From NCBI GenBank assembly GCA_946894095.1, contig OX335655.1, forward strand, positions 19,158,001-19,222,000: 64,000 bases of DNA. Direction: 5' to 3'. The position numbers and the translations under genes are program-made. Below the pieces are notes generated by a model. The model saw only the letters and a list, made by a program, of their open reading frames with translations. It ran no database searches and was not told the DNA's origin. This DNA is from Incurvaria masculella. Its lineage: Eukaryota; Arthropoda; Insecta; Lepidoptera; Incurvariidae. This document shows, one piece after another, positions 11,901-23,900 of this stretch; positions within the stretch are counted from its first letter, which is position 1; every line of letters begins with the position of its first letter.

Positions 11901-14900
11901 CTGGATGGAAAACACGGACAATTTTCATTGCCGCTTCGAGCATCGTTCATCCAATGCGATGGTACCAACCCGGGCGGGATAAACCCTACCACCTAGTAAG
12001 TAAGGAAGGGGACCTACAGTTTAACGTGGAATCCGAACCACGGCCAGCCTCTCTCAACGGTCGAATGATCACCCATCCAAGACCAGACCGGACCCAGCGT
12101 TGCTTAACTTCGGAGAGCGATTGCCGAAGTGTCGCGCCACTGGGCCATTGAGGCAACCCTTTTGTGGCAACCCTATTAAGAGGCAGTGGCAGTGCCCTGA
12201 CCCATCTCTTACACCTTGTAAGAGTTAGTAAAGGTGCCTTAACTAATCTCTTACCCCATGTAAGAGTAATGGACGATGCCCTAACCGATCTCTTACCGTC
12301 TGTAAGAGTAAGGGTCCTCAACCTAGCACCTTGAGCACTACTATGAAAAGTTTAGCTGACAAAAATGTTGTAGACTGCTGGTCGCGCAGCCCCCCGTGCG
12401 AGTGGTAGAGCTGGGTAAACGGGCCTAGTGTAAGCATACCTGAGGGTGTCAGAGCAGCTGAAGTAGGCGGCGAGGATGGAGAGCAGGCGCCAGGCGCGCT
12501 GGCAGGAGTCGGGCGCGGTGGAGCGGTTGGACGTGGTCTGCTTCATGAGCTGGCAGTACAGCTCGTCGCGCAGCTCCGCATGCGAGTGGCAGTGCTGCAA
12601 AGAGAGGCCTCTTTGGTAATCGCACATGCACGTTTGGTTTCCTCCAATACCATAAATTTTCCTTGCTATCGAAGTTTTAGGCTTTGAAAGGTTTCAGTGA
12701 CTGTGGCAGAGCCCCTCTAACTATACTATTAGGAAGAATATTAAGGTTCTTTTCACAGCAAGCAGTCCAGCGCAACCCGCCTGCTACTTCACCAAGTCCG
12801 TCTGCTCCTGTCATGTCCGCTCTGAGCTGCTGACTGGTGGAAGTATGCAACCAGCGAGCATGGAAAGACGAGAAGACTGGAAACTAGTTGTGTGTGAGAG
12901 CGACGGTGAGTTAGTTCACTTACGGATTCTCTCACTACTGGTGTTCTGAAGACCACGCAAGCACACGTAAGAACTTCACGAAAAAGATGTTATTTAGTGC
13001 AATCGGGAAGAATCCTAAAAGCTTATTGTAGATGTCGCATGAGCGACCTCACCCTAACGATGTCAAAACTGACATTGAACATGACGATGCCAAAGATGTA
13101 CTCCATGATGCAGTTAGAATAAAGTTTAGAGGAAAAGATGAGCTTTTATTTGTATTCAAACAAATTTAAATGTCATTGACGAGCACAAAGTATGAAACAA
13201 AATATTATAGGTTATGTTTTTGTGATATTTTATTTCCCACAACTTCTTTTGATTAGCATAATTAAGAATAACTTGTTTTCGGAATTACTTGGAGAAGTTT
13301 GAATCATATCAATTACATAGATTGAGTAAATTTTTTTTTTAAATCTATTATGTTTTATTTTGTATGGTATCTGACAGCTTTGACAGATCTTTTAGGTGAG
13401 CTCGCTTGGACGCCACCTGTCGTTATGAGCAGTTTTCCTCCCCATTAAATAGACTCCGTGAACGAACTAATTACGGTTGGTGGTTTTCCACTGACTTGCA
13501 GCAACACTGCCGCCATACGAATGAGTTATCCCGCCACGCTCGCCGGGTGCTAGAGACGGACGCACTCACCATGAGCACGGTGTAGACGCACTTGACCTCG
13601 GTGAGGTCGGGGTGGTCGGCGGGCGCGGCGTCGCCGCAGTAGGCGCGCACGCACAGGAAGCAGTCGAGCGCGGCGGGCGCGAGCGGCGGCGGTAGCCGCA
13701 GCAGCGGCGCGCGCAGCGGCCCCGGCTGCCACTTCACCACGTCCGTCTGCTGTTTCCACGTCCACTCGTTGCGCTTCGCCTTGCTCTTCAGCGAGGAGTC
13801 CGCCTTCAGCACCTCCAGTCTGCGAGGGGCGACGGGACGTGTTGTTATTGTTGTACGTTCGTTGGGGCACAGTTGTGAAAACCGGCCAAGTGCGAGTCGG
13901 ACTCGCACACGAAAGGTTCCGTACCATCGTAGAAGATTTAACATAAAAAAATGACGTTTTTTGTGTGCGGCCCGGTTCATGAGATCCCCATAACGGTTCA
14001 TGAGATGCAGCCCTGTGACGGACGCACGGACGGACAGCGGAGGCTTAGTAATAGGGTTCCGTTGACACCCTTTGGGTACGGAACCCTAAAAAGGAAAGAG
14101 AAGTGTCATGTGGTCGTTACTCGTAATACCGCCGCACAAATTATGCATATAATCGTATGGGGAGCTGGCTGCGGGTCGTGTGCCAAAGCGCGCGAACATG
14201 CTCCCAAAATGCGTTCGTCAAGTCGGCTCTCACCTACACAAACCCTCCAATACGTCTGCGACTATATATTTCCTTGTGGCTTGTCGTTTGAGTTGGGTTG
14301 ATAGTTTTAGAAAATTGGAGACAGCTGGTTCCATAGTAGGCGCGATGGGTGTCTCCTTTCTTTTTTTGATCAGAGCCGGTAGTCTCAGTTGTCACCTAAA
14401 TTGGCGTTACGGCAAACCGATCGACTGGCGTTTTCAAATGTATGGAGAAATTGAAGAGCGCGCGCAGCGGGCGTTAAGCGAACTAACATTTGCGAGTCCG
14501 AGCTTGATTTGACAGCTTACTCAACGTTGCCGTAAATACGTCGACGTTGCCGTTTACGTCGACTCCGCGTTTTCATAGAAATCGGAAGTCCGCGTTTGAC
14601 TTCGACAGCTTGAAGAAGTAAAACCACAGAATATCTAGTAAAAACTTGAATGGAGTTTGGAGAAAACGCCAGTCGATCGGTTTGCCGTAAACGCCAATTT
14701 AGGTGAGAACACAGACTGACCACTCTGAGGTCGGAGGCAATCGAAGTAAAAGTTCAGGTGCTCGGTTGATATCGTCCAGAAAAAAAGCTACTGGACAGCT
14801 TCTGCAATACCATCCGACTGTTTAAAACGGTAGTGAAAGGTAGACTACAACAATACGACAAGTCCAACCGTCGACGATAATTTTTTTAACCAAAACTGTC

Positions 14901-17900
14901 AACGATAAAGATGTCAAAGACAGCTCTTGAACATCAGATGGCTGAGACCCTCCAAGTCCGAATTTCAGAAATGCTATGTGCAACAAAACAGAAGATTACA
15001 ATACATAAATGACCGAAGTAAGAATATCCCCGACTCATAAGAGTGTACGCTTCGCGTCATACTCCAGTTACCTCAGTCCGAATCCATAACTTCCACAGCT
15101 AACCCGTTAACCCAAAACCTAAACTTTCTAACGCGGCATCAATTGTTACGCCACCAAACGCATGAGCATATCCCGATTCGTGTGAAACAGTGTCGCTTAT
15201 TCGATGGCGGAGAGCCAGAAGATTTATTCAATTCACGCCAATTGGAAGACATTAAACGTTATATAGAACGTAATCTTCTGCCGGAGGCGATTCATATTAC
15301 CGATGAGAGCCGGTGCCAGAGGCCACATATTCGAATAGCTCACAGAACATATAATCTGCTCCATCTAATTGGCGGCTCCATTAAGTTCGCGCCAACAAAG
15401 CTCGCGCGTGTACTCTAAACCCTTGTCTCAAGAGCGTTTTTTGTACGCACGAGGCGCATATAAGTCTGGTGCGTACTGTACATCACAATTTTCAGTACAC
15501 ATCGAATATGGATACGCAACATGCCCCTTCGTTGAGATTACGAGACGGTATTGGTATGATATTAGAAGTTTTGCTAGGACCCTTATCAAAAATATTTGAC
15601 GTTGTCAAGTGTAAAAAAGTATACCTAAGGACGAATAAAGAATTGAAATTGATCCGAAAACGTTTTTTTCCTCAGGTACAAATAGGCAGATCTTATTTCA
15701 GAGTTTCTTATCCTGTCTACAAGTCAGGGCCCAGTTTCTGAAGGAAATCTTCTGCACCACTACATGCTTTTTCACCAGAATCTAGGGTTCGTGCTGCCGC
15801 CAGAGGATTTCCATTCGTTTCGTTTTATGCGAAGTAGAAAAATAAACTTTCGGCAGTCACTGGAGAAGTCGCTGCGTCACCGAGAACACAAGCCCCCTCA
15901 GCGACGTTCTATACGTACTTTCTAAACGCAACAATACCTCTCGTCCAACATATTATGTCACATTCTAGCGGAAGACGCCACGCAAATTATGTATGCCGGT
16001 TCAATATGTCGATGTGAGTTAACGATGATGACTAGATCAGATCTGACCTGCGGCGTCATATGAAGCGGCGCGATGGACGGATTAATTAACGGTGAATAAT
16101 ATAGCCGTATATTATGTTGTCTTCGCTAATCATCACGATCAATCAACCAAAAAACTGCCACATTTATAGAAATGTTACAATGTGTATCTCTCAAATATCT
16201 AAGTAAGCCGTAAATATGTCAGTATAGACCAGTAGTTGATATGGTTATTCTGTTATTATACCTATTGTTTATTGTTTATTCATCATCCACAGGCAGCACA
16301 CTGCACTCGGATTTGTCATATTTTATCATTAGCCAGTTCAGAGTTCACGGCGAAGAAGAACTGGCAAGAAACTTCGCTGATTTTTTTCAACATCCACTTA
16401 GGGCCGAGTGCACGAAAGGACAAAAAATCAAAATCAACGTCAACGTCTGATCAAACACGTCACTTTGTGTGGACAGTATGGAAGGAACTCTATGCCGATC
16501 ACTAAAAGTGGCGTGTTTGAACATTGATTAACTCGGCCGTCTCTTCGTGCAACCGGGGCTTAGTCTAAGTTTACAAATTTGTTTGCCACTGCTTACAGAA
16601 GCACGGGTTATTGGTACCCGTTTATGTCAATACATTAAATTAATATTAATTCACAAAAATCTACCATTCACGCTGTATGCAACAGTTCATGACAAATATC
16701 GGTTTATTCTGCAGAGTCATGTCCGTCATCTAACATGTTGCCAATTGGAGCAGGCCAGTCCCCACAAGCAGCACCCGTTCACGAGCATCACGCCGGGTCC
16801 AGCCATCGCCTCTCTCAACCATATTTTAGGGGAAGAGGTGACCCGAACCAAGCGTCACCACTAGCAAGGACCTTGAAGCGATGCTCTGCTTCAGTGGCAA
16901 CAAGAAGAAAAAAATAAAAATTGTTTTACATGTCCACGTTTAGTTTTATTACTATTACTATTATTTCTGTCATGAACTACTACAGTGACTTGATCACATA
17001 GTAACATAACGAAAAGCTAAACTTATTATAAATTTAACTGATTTCTGAAAAATGTATTCCGACAAAATGAACTAATTGACAAACACATGAATTTAAATTT
17101 GAATCTATGGTTATCGCCGCAAAATTGACTGAAAATAAACAGTTCACCTGTAAGGAAAAACATCTAATATAAAATACCTTTTTAAGCCTCACACGAAAAA
17201 GTACTTTGACGCAAATAGTTCATCCAAATGTGAAAGAGAAGTTAGTACGATTGAAATTTTCTTAGGAATTGCATAAGACCGGAAGGGCTTGCCTAGATAC
17301 TGTAAACACGATATCAGAAATAGCATTATCGAACACCTAGAAGAACACCAACGAGAAAAAGCAGGAAGAGACTGCGTGAGAACAATAACCTTGCCGTTAC
17401 CTACATAGACGGCGAGGCAAAGGCATTCGATGTTAATGTTTCAATTCTTACGGTATAACGATTGAGTACAAAAAGCGCATGCAAATACGAAAACTATCAT
17501 CGCATTCCGCGCTCGGTGGCGTCCTCTTGTGATGCCATTAACATTAAATCAGATACCTGTAAACGCAGATTCATTGCATGATGGCGTGGAACGCACTTTT
17601 ACAATGTACTACATGAGTGGCACATCATCAAAGATACAGTAATGGCGAACTCACAACTGCCACAGCTAGTATATGGGTTTAATCAGAACGAGAAGTTAAA
17701 GTGTTATACGAAGACTTTTCTCTTGGGGAATCTGTCCCAGAACCAAGAAGTAGACGAAAATAACAAACAACATGTGGTAATACACAAAACGATACTCGTT
17801 CATAGCATACTGACTCCACCATTAGAGATAGGTAGATTAAAAAACACCAGACAGAACTTAGATTAGTCTGTTTTCGAAAAAACAACTAGCCACAAACCCG

Positions 17901-20900
17901 ATCACTGTAGACTGATACCACTTCAAAGAAATCACAATCAAAACGGCAAGTTGTGAAGCAAACAAGCGGTAGTCCTCACTGGCGACGCAGGTACTTCTGC
18001 AAGCTGGTGTCGCTGTCGGTAACGGTATCGACGTCGGTGTTCCCGGTGGCCGAGCTGGGCTGCTCCCCCGACAGGCTGTCGTCCGAGCACGACATGGATC
18101 CAAACGGCGCGGCCGCCGAAACTACTCTGACACGACGCTCGCCTTTAAACGGTCGCCAATATTATCCAGGCCACAACGATTAGAATATGTTTGCATAAAA
18201 TACTGATCAGCGCGAAATTCAAATGAGACACGTAATGGTGAGCACCGAGCGGAGGCGGCGTCGCGTCGCACTGAGCGGCAGCGGCGCCGTCGACATCGCG
18301 GACGGGCGGAGTCGAGGTATGCGGAGAGATTGGGTGGATACTTGCATGCGACGCCGCAGCCGGCGCAGCGCGGGCACGCAGCGCATCGCGCGGCGGCTGG
18401 AGCGGCACTCGCGAGCCGCCGCGCCCGCGCCGCTCTCGGAGCAGGCGGTCCGGAACGGTACGCGCAGGGATGAACAAACACGGACCCGCGGCAACTCCGG
18501 GTCACCAGTGAATACAGCAGCAATTTGCGTAGCGATCCGACACTTTGAGGTAACCCAAGATGCAAGGGCGAATAAGTATACAGACGCCTTGGAGGAATTA
18601 CGATCATAAAAGTGATAAAGACTGATTGAGTGATACGAGATTGACATGCATGATGTTAATACGACGCTGGTGTGAATTTGTATAAAAACTCAGTTAAAAA
18701 ATTCGCTAGTTTAGACGTATACACTGCAATAACAATGAAACTGTGGAGATGAAAAGGTGGGTCAGGTCTTGATACCAACGTCTGCGCAGCTGCTATCCTC
18801 TGTCATGGTGTGAACGATGTGTTACTTCTCTCGAGTACTTCGATGGTGCGATGCAGACTTCTCGTGTTTTTGGCAAGTTCAAACTTGAAGAATCTATTGT
18901 AGCACTTTTATTTGTAGTTTCTTTCTATGCATCTGTTTATTGACTTTGTTGGCATGTTGAAACTAGCAACTCTATGTAGAGAGCGCTATAGTCGCTATAA
19001 AATAATGGCACGGAACAGTTAGCAAATAATAAAAATTTAAAACCCTTATTAACCTTCAAAGTAGTAACACTAACTCCAGCCAAAGCCCATGACAGAAACA
19101 ACCAGTGAAATATATTTTTCAAGATAAAAGGTCTGACAACCCTAAAAGCATTTAGCAGTGCAGATGTTGAACAGGTGTTGCACCTCAGATCAAACAAGGA
19201 AGGAGATGTGCCATCTAGAACGCCTACTGAGACCCGCTGTCGCCGTTGCTACCGTCGACCAAAGATTAAAAAATACACTCCCGGTTGAAGGAAAAGATAA
19301 ACAGTCAAAATGCTTTTGGCCAGAAACAAAGAGCATACTATACATTCACACAAAACTGAGAACTTATACTATTTACTGCTTCAACCGAAACCTAGCAAAA
19401 TCCAAAGAAGGTTGTATTTTAACATCATTAATGTTTTAACCGGAAGTGTACTTTTAGATATTTGGTCGACTGTACTACATTCCACACGAAAATATTGTTG
19501 TAAACGTATTGGACGGTTTGTATTGGTGGGAACTGACTTGGCGAACGCTTTCATAGCACAGAGCACACTCACGCTCGGCGATTGTAGTTGGACCATGTGG
19601 CAAAAGACGCGCGCTAGGCTTCCCGTAGGATTTTTTGCACAATTGTCCATACGGGTGCGATACAGGTAAATCCCACATGACACTTCTTCCTTTTCCCTTC
19701 TGTGTGCCGCACTAACTGTATGAGAATCGCAAAGCATTCTTTGTAAATTGCCAATCACCTGCGGCGGGAACGCGATATTACATAAGCGGTCATAAGCCTC
19801 CCACAAGTGCGTTTCCATTGTTTCTGTGATGGTACCAAGACTGAAACATTATCGGTACATCGCACTGCGTTAGTTGATGGTATCACTGCGGTCAGATGAG
19901 TGCACGACGTCTCCGCACTTAGGTGAGATTGCTATAATTGACGTTTCGTTTTTGCGTAAGGCCAGAATTTGGAGAGGTTAAGAACCGTGGAAGATGTTCA
20001 TATTAAAACACAAGAGCTGAAAGTCAATCAACGAACGTGTTCATTGGAACACTTATATTTTTAGTAAGGTAAATTCTTCAGTTAAAAGGAATCTTTTAAA
20101 TTTAACCATTGGGGCATAGACAACGATAATAATATGTAATTGTGGAAAACAAAACAAACACAAGTTATCTATTTACAAAGACGAGAGGTTGCAAAAGTTC
20201 GCTGGAAGACTACTTTCTAAAGACCAAAAAATACTTACAGCTATTTCGAACAAACAATTGGTCATGAGAGGGTTTTCAAGGAATTTGCTTTCGAATGAGC
20301 GCAGGGTTAAATTGCATCCCTTGGTTTGAAACAGGAAATTAGGTGCGTTAGTTGTGATTCCAGGGGCAATTGTGCTTCCTCCCCCCTGGGTCCCCGCCCG
20401 TTAGCTAGCAGTGCGCTACTCACTCGGGACTCTGGCGGAAGTGGTCGACTGCGAACTGCAGCAGCGGATGGCGGCCGTCGTGCGGAGGCGGCGTGTCGCG
20501 CGGCGGCGCCGGCGAGGCGGGCGCGGGCGCGGTCAGCGGCGGAGAATGCGCATGCGCGTGCCCGCCGGCCCGCTGCGCGCGCACCTCCGTCGCCGCCTCC
20601 GCCGTCGCGGCCGCCGGGGCGCGCTCCTCGCGCGGCGCCACGCCGTTGCTCGGCTTCGGCTGCATCTGTAGAGGACGAGCTCGCTTAGTGTATTGTCAGC
20701 CTTGAGCGAGGTTAAGCGACTCTAAGAGCGATCAGGCACTGAATGGCTGACCGTTGGGCCGTTGAGGCTGGCCGTACGCACGTGACGCACGCACGTTTCA
20801 AATTTCACAAAATGGCGACTTGATCAACTTGTAATAGTTCTTGCTGAAAAAATAAGTGTCTGTGGAGACTTTCACAAAGGCGTAACATGGCCACATTTTT

Positions 20901-23900
20901 TGTGGAAGTCTCCACGTATCCTCCGACGTATCTCGACGACGACACTCCTTAGACGTATGAATGAAGCAGCGCGCGCCCTAGTGAAACGAGAGGATGGGCA
21001 CTTCTAGCCTATAGGCAATTCTGTGGTCCATATGATGTGGCGTCGATTGGGACATGCTGGATATTTGAACTGAAAGGTCTGCACTCAGAAATAAACACGT
21101 AATTTAACCGTTATACACTTTGGTCGCAGGTAAATTGGCTCAAACGCACCTTCGGCGCCTTCTTCATGGTCTTCCGATTCAGGGTTCGAATGGCGTCGTA
21201 TAGACCCTCCATACCGGTGCGTTGTATTGCTGTTATAACACTTCAAGCAATCCCGCGACTCTTAACCGAAACTGGGTAAGTAATTGGTTGAGCCTTTTAA
21301 CGGATTATTCGGAGCGTCGGAAAATTATTAAATAAATTCGCGGTACGGGGGCCGCGTGCGCTGCATCGAGCGGCCGGCGCGGAGTGCAGTGTGCAGTATG
21401 CACTCACGCGGACACGGCTAGAACAAACGCGTTCGCGAATGCGGCGATCTCTATAAATATTTATGCAATCGCGATTAATAGGCCTTTCAATCACGCGCCA
21501 CAACTTGTTAGATTTTTTAGGGCGTCCGAGAGAATACCTGGTGCAGCGGTCGACGCGATCGCACGGTTGAGAGCTGCCGAAGAGCGTCAGTTAGTGTGGT
21601 AATGACGACGATAGACACGCTTCAGCGCTCATACAACACTCATTACCATCGATCGCAACTGGACGCCGTTATAAGGGCGGTTTACGGTCGACTACTCGAC
21701 TTCTACCAATGGGAAAGAACATGCAAAGCTGGCAAGAACGTTTAAAGAGGTAACATTCGTGATAGAAAGTATGTAAACGACTTTAACGCATGGTGAAGAA
21801 TGTATGGAGAAATAACTTCCATACAACGAACGCGCAAAAAATTACGCCACATACAAAAATACGTACACAAAGTACACACACATGAGAAAAATCTAAAATT
21901 GGGAGACTTCAAGTCTCCCAAATTGGTAGGTAAACTGATAAAGATAAGAATTATTTTTTAATAAACCAGATGGTCGTTACGTCATTCTTCATTCGTAATG
22001 ATGTATTCACCGAGAGCCGAAACCAAAGAATATATGCGGAAACAAAGGCGAAATTCCTATGGCGGCGGCACAATTGAGGTGTCGACACTTTTATAGTTCC
22101 ATCTGTTCCCCCGTTATTACTTCACATCCATGCTTCAACGTAGTATATGTCAATGCTCACCCCCCTCTTCATTCCTGTCGAGTTTTATTGACAAGTTCAT
22201 AAGTGCACGTTTCACATGGCACTCCATTAAGGCTTAAAGGAAAATGAAAGCTTCTGTTTGTCCGTAATTAAGCGGCACAAAGTTAACTATTATATATAGG
22301 TTATGTTTTGTGTGTAATTTTCATTCCCACTACTTCTTATGATGAGCATAATTTGGGTGAACGACGATTACATTATTTTCGCAATCATATCCAGGGAATT
22401 AAGTTTTTTAATAACACTGAATGAATAAACCAATTTTTCATATTCATTCGGTTTTATTTCGTATAGCATTTGACGATTCGACAGGTCCTTCGGCCTAGAT
22501 ATGACCTGTCGTGATTAAGACGCAGTATTCTCCCACATTGCACGTCAGCGTTAGCTGCAAAGTGGCGGATATCTTATTTAACTTGTATATAAATAAAAAC
22601 ACGGATAGCAGAGTACTCTGTCACCAACTTATTCTGTGATTTGTAAAGATATTAAGACCAGTGTCGTTCCATTTGGGTTCTTCCACATATTATTTGATCA
22701 GTTCATCTGCTAAGTTCATCGAACCCGCGGAACAATCAATCAGATAGTGACGTAAGTAACTAAGTTTAGTTTGACTCTAAGAAGTTTAAATGAATGATAT
22801 AAAATAAAATTATTGATCAGGCAAAAGTCACGTATGGAAAAGCATTCTGTGGCTGAAATAAGAGTATGGTAAAGTAGGCCACGCAGCTACAAGTGTCACA
22901 CATATTCCGGGAGGTCACGACATTTTTGGTCACGATAAGGTAAATGGCTGAATCTGGGTTCACATGTTAGAGACCAACCCTCTGATGCTAAATATGTTGG
23001 TCTGCCCGTCCCAAGTGGTTGCGTTTTCTAGATTGGCTATATAAAATAGATGCTGGTATGTACCTGCTGATGAATATACTGATTATCTGGAAACATTGAT
23101 ACCTATTTATTATACAACAATAACCAGACGGTTACTTAATTAAATACTTAAATATACCTAAAGTTATATCTGTAACCTAAATCGCCTATAACTACTGAAT
23201 GCAACCAAAGATTTGTTCAGTTTTTGTATTGCTAAGCAAGTATGTATTGATACTTTCGTGCTTCGTCATTTGCATCCATTTACCTTATCATGTGTATTTT
23301 TTGTCACCATAACTACTTTTTCAGGCGCCTTATCTACGTAACGCAACCACTTGGAACAGGCAGACTGATACATTTAGCTTCAGAGGGTTGTACTTTATCC
23401 CGTGAACCCAGTTTCAGCCATTTACGTTATCGTTACCATTTTTGTCGCGACCTCCTAGTCTAACAGGAGACACTAACAGACACGATAACAGAAACTGCAA
23501 AGTATCAGGCGCTAATAGAAGTCGCTTGCAAACAAGTTTTAAAGAGGTCACGGAGACAGACATTTTAGAAGCCGGTCGTCGCGGCGTCCTCTGAGTAGTG
23601 CGGATTTTAGTTACGGAGAATTCTGCAGCGACTGACCGCTCTGCCGGCTACGTATGAGGAAGTGGTGCTGTGATTGCGTGTGAACATATACATATAAAAA
23701 ACGCAAGTCTACGCCGCCCAAAGTAACGGGAGATATATGAGAATAGCAAAATGGGAACGGAAAACATGCAACCGTGTGCAGTCATTTTAAAAAACATGAA
23801 GCAAAGAGATATAACCTGTAAATGATAACCGTGTATGGATAATAGAGCAAAGCTTATCAGACGATTTCGTTAAATCTAATGATCGCATGTAAGATAAGTA

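Noticed and set aside
12020..12150. 5S rRNA gene
   Set aside because: Only the internal-promoter part matches and it runs into a SINE body; it is a SINE head, not a gene.
18122..18609. Frames of 120-160 codons on both strands in the GC-rich island
   Set aside because: Arg/Ala/Ser low complexity on both strands, as expected from GC-rich non-coding DNA; the frame ending near 18122 is not that of the cassette exon.
20411..20705. Several plus-strand frames over exon 10
   Set aside because: Antisense shadows; the minus-strand MyTH4 start is clear.
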